Made by a program: the position numbers and the translations under genes
Notes under the pieces: model-generated
What the model was told of the DNA's origin: nothing
Database searches by the model: none
Seen by the model: the letters and a program-made list of their open reading frames with translations, nothing else
Assembly (NCBI GenBank): GCA_903938955.1
Contig: CAJAFJ010000039.1
Coordinates: 1-6,901, forward strand
Reading direction: 5' to 3'
Length of the DNA stretch: 6,901 bases
Source: an uncultured beta proteobacterium
GTDB taxonomy: Bacteria; Pseudomonadota; Gammaproteobacteria; Burkholderiales; Burkholderiaceae
Part shown: one piece after another, positions 1 to 6,901 of the stretch
Numbering within the stretch: the first letter of the stretch is position 1
Layout: the number at the start of each line of letters is the position of its first letter

Positions 1-291
1 CCGACTCGGGCACATTTTCAACAAACGAGGTTTGATCTTGTCGCCGAATTCTTTTTCCAGGGCTTTGCGGCCGTTGTCATGCGCAAAAGACCAGCCGCCA
101 TCCCCCACCGGGCCGACATAGGCAAACGCAATCTTCAAGGGCTCAGGCTTGGGGGCGGGTGCAGAAGCCGCCGGCGCCGGGGCGGCCACGGGTGCGGGCT
201 CTTCTTTTTTGCCACAGCCTACCAGCGCAGCGGAGGCCACGGCGGTCAGTGCGGCTATTTTCAAGAGCGAGCGTTTTTGCAGATCGGTCAT
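1..291 (-). CDS. BMP-family ABC transporter substrate-binding lipoprotein, N-terminal part, apparent frameshift
   Basis: This is the start of a periplasmic substrate-binding lipoprotein of the BMP (Bmp/Med/NupN) family, whose known members bind purine nucleosides; the rest lies beyond the left edge. The ATG at 291 is followed by a basic n-region (QKR), a hydrophobic stretch and a lipobox LVGC with the lipidated cysteine at residue 26. A Pro/Ala-rich tether (about residues 30-50) comes next, then the family opening KIAFAYVGPVGDGGWSFAHD. An AAGGA ribosome binding site ends 6 bases before the ATG. After Lys87 (31-33) the frame reads PRLLKMCPSR, which is not family-like. Adding one A to the AAA run restores TSFVENVPES, the motif expected there, so a one-base deletion (real or a sequencing error) is likely. 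It is the last gene seen of the importer operon, 67 bases after the second permease. The family call is firm; whether the gene is intact is uncertain. Confidence 0.85.
   Translation of the reverse strand, partial: MTDLQKRSLLKIAALTAVASAALVGCGKKEEPAPVAAPAPAASAPAPKPEPLKIAFAYVGPVGDGGWSFAHDNGRKALEKEFGDKIKPRLLKMCPSR
31..33 (-). other. Probable one-base deletion (frameshift) in an A run of the lipoprotein gene
   Basis: On the minus strand the codons read ATC AAA CCT CGT. With four A's instead of three they would read ATC AAA ACC TCG TTT GTT GAA, giving I K T S F V E, which matches the conserved BMP-family segment from memory. No stop is reached in the disrupted frame before the window edge. Homopolymer runs are common sites both of sequencing error and of true slippage, so the two cannot be told apart here. 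Confidence 0.7.
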
Positions 292-297
292 GTCAGG

Positions 298-302
298 TCC
301 TT
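298..302 (-). promoter_or_regulatory. Ribosome binding site of the lipoprotein gene
   Basis: AAGGA on the minus strand, 6 bases before the ATG at 291. It lies in the 67-base spacer (292-358) after the second permease. That spacer shows no clear hairpin or promoter, so the lipoprotein is probably translated from the same transcript but initiated independently, unlike the overlapping genes upstream. Confidence 0.65.
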
Positions 303-358
303 CAGGGTTGGGGTTAGATGAAGACAGGGTTGAACAACTTTTAATTATGAACGGGGAT

Positions 359-1279
359 TCAGGCACCCGGGTAGAAAGGCTTGCCAATCGATGTCGGCAT
401 ATTGATACGAATCCAGTGCGGATTTCTTGAAATCAGCGCCAGCACCACGATGGTCGAGAGGTAAGGCAGCATGGTCAAAAACTGGCTGGGCACTTCGACG
501 CCAATGCCTTGCAAATGGAACTGCAACATGGTCACGCCGCCAAACAGGTAAGCGCCCAGCAGCACACGGGCGGGTCGCCAAGTAGCAAAGGTGGTCAGCG
601 CCAGGGCGATCCAGCCTTTGCCGGACACCATGCCCTCAACCCACAAGGAGGTGTAAACGATGGACAAATAGGCGCCTGCCAAACCGCACAGCGCGCCACC
701 GGCCACCACCGCCAGCAAGCGAATCCGGCGCACCGGGTAGCCCAGCGCATGGGCCGATTCCGGGCTTTCACCGACACTGCGCAGCACCAGTCCGGCGCGG
801 GTGCGGTACAAAAACCAGATCAGGCCCAGGGCCAGCGCCACCGTCAGGTACACCAACGGGTGATGCCGGAACAAGGCCGCCCCCAGCCACGGAATATCCG
901 ACAGGTACGGAATGGCAAAGCTGGGGCGTGCCGGAATTTTCTCCTGGACGTAGACGATACCGGCAAAGGCAGAAAACCCGGCACCAAACAAACTCACCGC
1001 CAGCCCAGTGGCGTACTGGTTGGTGTTGAGCCAGATCACCAGCCCGCCAAAAATCAGCGCCAGCACGGCCCCGGCCCCCATACCGGCGGCAAACCCGAGC
1101 AGGTCGCTGCCCGAATGCACCACGGCGGCAAACCCCGCAATGGCCGCGCACAGCATCATGCCCTCGGCCCCGAGGTTGACGATGCCGGCCTTTTCATTGA
1201 TCAACAGGCCCAGCGACGCCAGGGCCAGCACGGTGCCCGCATTGAGCGTGGCGGCGATGAGCAGTGCGTATGAATCCAT
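359..1279 (-). CDS. ABC transporter permease, BMP/nucleoside-type (NupQ/YufQ-like)
   Basis: Inner-membrane permease of about 306 residues, the second of two channel subunits of the importer. It belongs to the branched-chain/ribose-type permease family (BPD_transp_2). It is strongly hydrophobic, with many predicted membrane helices, and carries the signature NLGAEGMM near residues 35-42, which corresponds to the NIGAEGQ of its partner permease. Towards the C-terminus GKGWIALALTTFATWRP is typical of the NupQ/YufQ branch. The frame stays open upstream to 1600, but that part lies inside the preceding permease gene and is a shadow. The local sequence ATGATGG offers ATG at 1282 (ATGA overlap with the upstream stop) or at 1279 (TGATG overlap). 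I chose 1279 because a GGA lies 7 bases before it. Either start implies translational coupling to the upstream permease. The specific substrate cannot be read from the sequence; purine nucleosides are inferred from family and neighbours. Confidence 0.9.
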   Translation of the reverse strand: MDSYALLIAATLNAGTVLALASLGLLINEKAGIVNLGAEGMMLCAAIAGFAAVVHSGSDLLGFAAGMGAGAVLALIFGGLVIWLNTNQYATGLAVSLFGAGFSAFAGIVYVQEKIPARPSFAIPYLSDIPWLGAALFRHHPLVYLTVALALGLIWFLYRTRAGLVLRSVGESPESAHALGYPVRRIRLLAVVAGGALCGLAGAYLSIVYTSLWVEGMVSGKGWIALALTTFATWRPARVLLGAYLFGGVTMLQFHLQGIGVEVPSQFLTMLPYLSTIVVLALISRNPHWIRINMPTSIGKPFYPGA

Positions 1280-2334
1280 CATTTCGTCCACTTCAAGCGG
1301 TAATTCACCAGCGTATCGCAGGCCAGCAAGGTAAACAGCAGCAAGCCCTGAAACACGCCGGTGAGCGACTTGGGCAACCCCAAGCGCGACTGGGCCAACT
1401 CGCCGCCGATATAAAACATACTCATCAAAATCGCCGAAAACACCATGCCCACCGGGTGCAAGCGCCCGACAAAGGCGACGATGATGGCAGCAAAGCCGTA
1501 GCCCGCCGGTACATAAGGCGTGAGCTGCCCGATGGGGCCCGCCACTTCCAGCGCGCCAGCCAGACCGGCCAAACCACCCGACACCATCAGCGCGACCCAC
1601 AAGGCCCGGCGCGAAGAAAATCCGGCATAACGGGCCGCCGCCGGAGCCAGCCCGCCGACCTGCAGCGAGAAACCGGCACGCGTGCGAAACAAGAATATCC
1701 AGATGCCAGCCACCCCGATCAGTGCCAGAAATATGCCAATGCTGACCCGCGAGCCGCTAAACAGGCGCGGAATGCGGGTCACCAAATCAAAGTTTTTGGA
1801 CTGCGGAAAGTTGTAACCCAGCGGGTCTTTCCACGGCCCCGAGACCATAAAACTGAGCAGCTGCACGGCCACATACACCAGCATCAGACTGACCAGAATC
1901 TCATTGGCATGAAACCGGTCCTTTAGAAAAGCGGTGATGGCGGCCCAGAACATGCCGCCCAGCACCCCAGCCAAAATGATCGGAATCACAATCCAACCGG
2001 TCGAGGTTTTGTCGGCCATCAAAGCCACACCGCTAGCGGCCATGGCACCCAGCACATACTGCCCCTCGGCGCCAATGTTCCAGACATTGGACCTAAAACA
2101 CACGGCCAGCCCCAGCGCAATCAGCAGCAAGGGGGTGGCCTTGACCGCCAATTCACCCAGGCTGTAGCTATTTTTGATAGGTTCCCAGAAAAATACCATC
2201 AAGCCACTGACAGGGTCTTTGCCCAAGGCCAGGAACAAAAGCACGCCAATGATGACTGTCAAGAACAAGGCCAGCAGCGGCGACGCATAGCCCCACAGCG
2301 CAGACGGTTGCGGACGGGCTTCAAGCTTGAGCAT
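1279..2334 (-). CDS. ABC transporter permease, BMP/nucleoside-type (NupP/YufP-like)
   Basis: Inner-membrane permease of 351 residues, the first channel subunit of the importer. A hydrophobic helix at about residues 17-38 follows a short cytoplasmic N-terminus. A helix starting KATPLLLIALGLAV (65-78) leads into FRSNVWNIGAEGQ (80-92), the conserved cytoplasmic-loop motif of this family, which is thought to contact the ATPase. Near residues 278-297 the segment around GYGFAAIIVAFVGRLHP is another family hallmark. The start ATG at 2334 has a strong GGAGGT ribosome binding site and lies inside the end of the ATPase gene (14-base overlap). Its stop overlaps the start of the next permease. The length is normal for the family and there is no sign of disruption. 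It pairs with the 359-1279 product to form a heterodimeric channel; the substrate is inferred to be a purine nucleoside or base. Confidence 0.92.
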   Translation of the reverse strand: MLKLEARPQPSALWGYASPLLALFLTVIIGVLLFLALGKDPVSGLMVFFWEPIKNSYSLGELAVKATPLLLIALGLAVCFRSNVWNIGAEGQYVLGAMAASGVALMADKTSTGWIVIPIILAGVLGGMFWAAITAFLKDRFHANEILVSLMLVYVAVQLLSFMVSGPWKDPLGYNFPQSKNFDLVTRIPRLFSGSRVSIGIFLALIGVAGIWIFLFRTRAGFSLQVGGLAPAAARYAGFSSRRALWVALMVSGGLAGLAGALEVAGPIGQLTPYVPAGYGFAAIIVAFVGRLHPVGMVFSAILMSMFYIGGELAQSRLGLPKSLTGVFQGLLLFTLLACDTLVNYRLKWTK

Positions 2335-3856
2335 GTGAACCTCCGCTGACTTGCCACAGACCGCTCATCCACTCGCCAATGGTTTCCACCGTGGCCTCGG
2401 CAATCGGCACCGACGGCGACAGACGGCCGTTGGCGATGACGTGCAGGCGGTCGCTGACCTCAAACAATTCATCCAGCTCTTCGCTCACTACCAGCACAGC
2501 ACACCCGGCATCGCGCAACTCCAGAATCTCGCTGCGGATCTGCGCAGCAGCGCCCACGTCCACGCCCCAGGTCGGTTGCGAGACGATGAACAGCTTGGGC
2601 TTGGCATCAATTTCACGACCCACAATGAACTTTTGCAAATTACCGCCCGACAGGGAACGCGCCACGGCACGCGGCCCCCCGGCTTTGACGTTGAAACGTT
2701 GGATGAGGTCGGCGGCATGCGCTTCCAGTTGCCGCACCCGAATCCAGCCACCGGCAAAGCGGGGGAAAGAAATGGATTCATTACGCGTCAACAACAGGTT
2801 GTGCGCCAGGCCGAGCGTGGGCACAGCGCCCCGGCCCAAACGCTCTTCAGGCACAAAATGCAGGCCCAGCTTGCGCCGACCACCGGGGTGACGGCCCGAG
2901 GCATCGACCTCGCCAATGCGGATCGTGCCCGACGCGGCCCGCACGTCTTCGCCCGACAAGGCATAGAGCAATTCTTTTTGCCCGTTGCCGGACACCCCGG
3001 CAATACCGACCACCTCACCGGCTTGCACCGACAGGCAGATATGGTCCAGGTCCATGCCAAACTGGTCTTCGCGCGCCAGGCTCAAATTTTCCACGCGCAG
3101 CACGGGCGCACCGGTTTGTTGCGTGCGCCGGGTCAGCAGAGGCGGCTCGGCACCAATCATCATTTTGGAGAGCGAGGCATTGGTCTCTTGCGCCGGGTTG
3201 CACACGCCGGTGACCTTGCCGGCACGCAGCACGGTGCAGGCGTTGCACAACTCACGAATTTCATGCAGCTTGTGGCTGATGTACAAAATGCTGCAGCCCT
3301 GGCTGGACAACTTCTTGAGCACGACAAACAGTTTTTCGACCGCTTGCGGCGTCAACACCGAGGTCGGCTCATCCAGAATCAGCAACTGTGGGTTGGTCAG
3401 CAAGGCGCGGATGATTTCCACGCGCTGCATCTCGCCCACGCTCAAGGTGTGGACCGGCCGGGCGGGGTCAATGTCCAGCCCATATTCAGCCGCTTTGGCG
3501 GTGATGCTGCGGGTGACTTCCAGCAAGCTCAGGCGCTTGTTCAGGCCGAGCCAGACGTTTTCAGCCACCGTGATGGTGTCAAACAGGCTGAAATGCTGAA
3601 ACACCATGCTGATGCCCAGGGCCCGCGCCTCCTGCGGATTGCGAACCTGCACCGGCTGGCCGTTGAACAGGACCGTGCCCGCATCCGGCTTGACCGAGCC
3701 GTAGATGATTTTCATCAGGGTCGATTTGCCGGCCCCGTTTTCGCCCAGCACCGCATGCGTTTCGCCGGGCATGACCGTCAGGGACACGGCGCTATTGGCC
3801 ACCACGCCGGGGTAGCTTTTGGTAATGCCCGCAAGTTGAAGTCGAGGGGTGGTCAT
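2321..3856 (-). CDS. ABC transporter ATP-binding protein with two nucleotide-binding domains (NupO/YufO-like)
   Basis: Cytoplasmic ATPase that energises the importer; 511 residues from the ATG at 3856. The first domain is complete: Walker A GENGAGKST (38-46), Q-loop FQHF (86-89), signature LSVGEMQ (138-144), Walker B LLILDEP (158-164) and H-loop His195. The second domain has a degenerate Walker A (GVSGNGQKE, 287-295), a good signature LSGGNLQKF (402-410), an altered Walker B (LFIVSQPTWGVD, Gln427 in place of the catalytic Glu) and no H-loop His (SEELDEL). This asymmetry is usual in the BMP/ribose class, so the second site is probably structural or weakly active. The start is uncertain: a GTG at 3904 would add 16 residues (527 aa), but they look unlike a nucleotide-binding domain, and neither start has a clear ribosome binding site. 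The gene is first in the minus-strand operon and diverges from xdhA; its stop lies inside the following permease gene. Confidence 0.92.
   Translation of the reverse strand: MTTPRLQLAGITKSYPGVVANSAVSLTVMPGETHAVLGENGAGKSTLMKIIYGSVKPDAGTVLFNGQPVQVRNPQEARALGISMVFQHFSLFDTITVAENVWLGLNKRLSLLEVTRSITAKAAEYGLDIDPARPVHTLSVGEMQRVEIIRALLTNPQLLILDEPTSVLTPQAVEKLFVVLKKLSSQGCSILYISHKLHEIRELCNACTVLRAGKVTGVCNPAQETNASLSKMMIGAEPPLLTRRTQQTGAPVLRVENLSLAREDQFGMDLDHICLSVQAGEVVGIAGVSGNGQKELLYALSGEDVRAASGTIRIGEVDASGRHPGGRRKLGLHFVPEERLGRGAVPTLGLAHNLLLTRNESISFPRFAGGWIRVRQLEAHAADLIQRFNVKAGGPRAVARSLSGGNLQKFIVGREIDAKPKLFIVSQPTWGVDVGAAAQIRSEILELRDAGCAVLVVSEELDELFEVSDRLHVIANGRLSPSVPIAEATVETIGEWMSGLWQVSGGSHAQA
2339..2344 (-). 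promoter_or_regulatory. Strong ribosome binding site of the first permease, inside the ATPase gene
   Basis: GGAGGT on the minus strand, four bases before the ATG at 2334, embedded in the last codons of the ATPase gene. It fixes the permease start and indicates reinitiation or coupling across the 14-base overlap. Confidence 0.75.
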
Positions 3857-3952
3857 GCTGCTGATATTATTTTTAGTGACAGGGTTGGCCGATGGCAATG
3901 ACACGCAAAGTTAATGCCAAAAGAATGGACAGCATTTTGCGCTGGGAGCCGG

Positions 3953-3965
3953 GCACAAATTATGC
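3953..3965. promoter_or_regulatory. Imperfect 13-base dyad, candidate operator
   Basis: GCACAAATTATGC is a near-palindrome with five of six base pairs matching around a central A. It sits in the AT-rich part of the divergent spacer. A looser relative, GCAAAGTTAATGC at 3905-3917, has the same GCA-N7-TGC frame and matches it at 9 of 13 positions. It could be a binding site for a regulator of both operons, but in AT-rich DNA such a match may be chance. Confidence 0.25.
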
Positions 3966-4009
3966 AACCCCAATTTTATTTTGATGCCTTGTGCTAGCCT
4001 GAAGCGTTC

Positions 4010-4014
4010 AAGGA
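4010..4014 (+). promoter_or_regulatory. Ribosome binding site of xdhA
   Basis: AAGGA, seven bases before the ATG at 4022. The spacing is near ideal and supports this start. Confidence 0.7.
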
Positions 4015-4021
4015 AGCGACC

Positions 4022-5484
<1,463 letters not shown>

Positions 5485-5488
<4 letters not shown>

Positions 5489-6901
5489 ACGCCAATACCT
5501 CATCCGTCGCACGCGCCTGCGGCCTCGACCAGCCCCACGAAAGCGCCCGCGCCCAGGTGGCGGGCGCCGCCACCTATGTGGACGACATCCCCGAGGTGCG
5601 CGGCACGCTGTACGCCGCGCCCATTTTGTCCACAGTGGCGCACGGCACCCTGCGCGGCGTGGACAGCCGCATTGCCCAAGCCATGCCGGGCGTGCGCGGC
5701 GTGATTCTGGCGAGTGACATTCCTGGCGACCCGATGCTGGCCGCCTTTGCCGGGGACGAGCCGATTTTTGCCATCGACAGCGTGCAGCACATCGGCCAAG
5801 TGATCGGCCTGGTGGTGGCCGACAGCGTCATGCAGGCCCGCCATGCCGCGCGCAAGGTGCAACTCGACATCACCGCCCTGCCCGCCATCCTCACCGTGCA
5901 GGACGCGCTGGCGGCGCAAAGCTATGTGCTGCCGCCGGTTTTTGTGCAGCGCGGCGACGCAGCGCAAGCCCTGGCCCGCGCACCGCACACCTTGAAGGGC
6001 ACACTCGAAGTCGGCGGCCAGGAACACTTTTATCTGGAAGGCCAGATCGCCTACGCCCTGCCACAAGAGCAAAACCAGTGGCTGATTTATGCCAGCACCC
6101 AGCACCCCGGCGAAGTGCAGCACTGGGTCGCGCATGCATTGGGGCTGGACAACCACGCTGTGCGCGTGGAATGCCGGCGCCTGGGCGGCGGCTTTGGCGG
6201 CAAGGAGACCCAGGCCGGGCATCTGGCGGTGTGGGCAGCGGTGGCGGCGGCCAAACTCAAACGCCCGGTCAAACTGCGGCTGGACCGCGACGACGACTTC
6301 ATGGTCACCGGCAAGCGCCACCCGTTTTCGTACGACTACACGGTGGGCTTTGACGACACGGGCCGCCTGTGCGGGCTGAAATTGATGATGGCCGCCCACT
6401 GCGGCTTCAGCGCCGACTTGTCCGGCCCGGTGGCGGACCGTGCCATCTTCCACGTCGACAACGGCTACTTTCTGGAAGATGTCGAGATTGCGTCCTACCG
6501 CTGCAAACTCCACACCCAGAGCCACACCGCCTTTCGCGGCTTCGGCGGGCCGCAGGGCATGATCGTGACCGAAACGATTCTGAGCGACATCGCCCGCCAT
6601 CTGGGCCTGGACCCGCTGGAGGTGCGCCAACGCAACCTGTACTCCGACGAAGCGCTGGCCCACCCGGCCCAACCCGGCGCACGGCGTGACACCACCCACT
6701 ACGGCATGCAGGTCGAAGACAACATCCTGCAACCCTTGCTATCAAAATTAGAGCTATCAGCGCACTATAGACGTAGGCTGGAGGCCATTTCTTCATATAA
6801 CGCCAGCAGCCCGGTGATTCAGCGCGGCATCGCCATCACGCCGGTCAAGTTCGGCATTTCGTTCACCGCCACGCTGTTCAACCAGGCCGGTGCGCTGGTG
6901 C
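5485..6901 (+). CDS. xdhB: Xanthine dehydrogenase large (molybdopterin-binding) subunit, N-terminal part
   Basis: Catalytic subunit that carries the molybdenum cofactor and hydroxylates hypoxanthine and xanthine. 472 codons are present; the family is near 770-800 residues, so the C-terminal part, including the catalytic glutamate, is off the right edge. The ATG at 5485 overlaps the xdhA stop (ATGA), and GGAG at 5474-5477 lies 7 bases upstream. An aldehyde oxidase/XDH a/b-hammerhead domain spans about residues 20-130. Cofactor and substrate residues visible are Gln179 in GGQEHFYLEG, GGGFGGKE (234-241, Glu241 equivalent to bovine Glu802) and FRGFGGPQ (350-357, Arg351 equivalent to bovine Arg880, which helps select purines over aldehydes). 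That arginine supports a xanthine dehydrogenase rather than an aldehyde oxidase. Residues 418-438 come from an AT-rich, rare-codon patch similar to one in xdhA. xdhC, the usual cofactor-insertion partner, would be expected downstream but is not in view. Confidence 0.96.
6736..6798 (+). repeat. In-frame AT-rich repeat copy within xdhB, relative of 4553-4615
   Basis: This stretch encodes residues 418-438 of XdhB. It is about 41 % GC within a gene that is otherwise well above 60 %. It uses codons that are rare in the rest of the gene (CTA twice, TTA, AGA, AGG, TCA three times). It aligns gap-free with the xdhA copy in the same phase; 13 of 21 encoded residues are identical (LL-KLEL at the start, LEA-SSY at the end). 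Its central hairpin is degraded to CAGC/GCTG arms. From memory, the protein family keeps the same length here, so the repeat-like DNA seems to overlie native sequence rather than add to it. The repeat identity is inferred. Confidence 0.55.

Larger units (their letters stand above)
3857..4021. promoter_or_regulatory. Divergent intergenic region between importer operon and xdhA
   Basis: This spacer must hold the promoters for both the minus-strand importer operon and the plus-strand xdh operon. It is clearly more AT-rich than its surroundings, most of all at about 3956-3986. I could not find a convincing sigma-70 pair on either strand. The best are weak: TTGCGC (3937-3942) with TATGCA (3961-3966), 18 bases apart, for xdhA; and CATAAT (minus strand, 3964-3959) without a good -35 for the importer. 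If the ATPase begins at the GTG at 3904, the spacer shrinks to 117 bases. A shared regulator for both operons is plausible but not shown. Confidence 0.55.

Noticed and set aside
509..1273. Open frame of 254 codons on the plus strand opposite the second permease.
   Set aside because: It is a GC-skew shadow of the permease, rich in Gln, Arg and His, without a recognisable domain.
1283..1600. Upstream extension of the second permease frame (to 413 codons).
   Set aside because: It overlaps the first permease gene fully; its Arg/Gly/His-rich residues are not membrane-like, and the ATGATG at 1282-1277 overlapping the upstream stop is the natural start.
2160..2183. On the minus strand, CTATCAAAAATAGCTAC within the first permease gene resembles the first part of the xdhA/xdhB repeat.
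   Set aside because: Only a 9-base exact block plus a short gapped match is present, the GAGGCC tail is missing, and the encoded EPIKNSYSLGEL looks like normal family sequence. It is more likely chance, or at most an eroded trace.
2603..2995. Altered Walker motifs in the second nucleotide-binding domain of the ATPase, considered as damage.
   Set aside because: Degenerate second sites with QPTWGVD and no H-loop His are normal for this BMP/ribose-type class, and the rest of the domain is intact.
2351..3901. Long open frame of 516 codons on the plus strand opposite the ATPase gene.
   Set aside because: It mirrors the ATPase codons, is rich in His, Gln and Arg as GC-rich antisense frames usually are, and shows no recognisable domain.
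5500..6732. Open frame of 410 codons on the minus strand opposite xdhB.
   Set aside because: It is antisense to a clear xdhB with intact motifs and has low-complexity His/Ala/Gly-rich content; there is no ribosome binding site or family resemblance.

Overview
This window is GC-rich (roughly 60 % or more by eye), densely coding DNA from a proteobacterium. The protein sequences, the gene order and a short AT-rich repeat all suggest a betaproteobacterium of the Comamonadaceae type (Rhodoferax/Polaromonas-like). That assignment is an inference from remembered sequences, not from a search. Two divergent gene sets lie back to back around one intergenic region of about 165 bases.

Left arm, minus strand (about 3856 down to 1): a four-gene ABC importer operon of the BMP/purine-nucleoside class. 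The order of transcription is a double-domain ATPase (3856-2321), a first permease (2334-1279), a second permease (1279-359), and the start of a BMP-family substrate-binding lipoprotein (291 down to the window edge). The first three genes overlap and look translationally coupled. The lipoprotein gene has a 67-base leader and its own ribosome binding site. Ten codons from the window edge it appears to carry a one-base deletion in an A run, after which the family motif continues in another frame.

Right arm, plus strand (4022 to 6901): xdhA and xdhB, the iron-sulfur/FAD and molybdopterin subunits of a bacterial xanthine dehydrogenase, joined by an ATGA overlap. xdhB runs off the right edge. The pairing suggests a purine uptake-and-oxidation locus: the importer would bring in nucleosides or bases, and XDH would oxidise hypoxanthine and xanthine to urate.

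The most unusual feature is a pair of related 63-base, AT-rich segments, one in xdhA (4553-4615) and one in xdhB (6736-6798). They align without gaps at about 42 of 63 bases, lie in the same reading phase, and encode 21-residue peptides sharing 13 residues, although the two subunits are not homologous there. They resemble a short palindromic repeat that I recall being scattered in Comamonadaceae genomes, here present inside coding sequence. No RNA gene, CRISPR array, insertion sequence or convincing terminator was seen.
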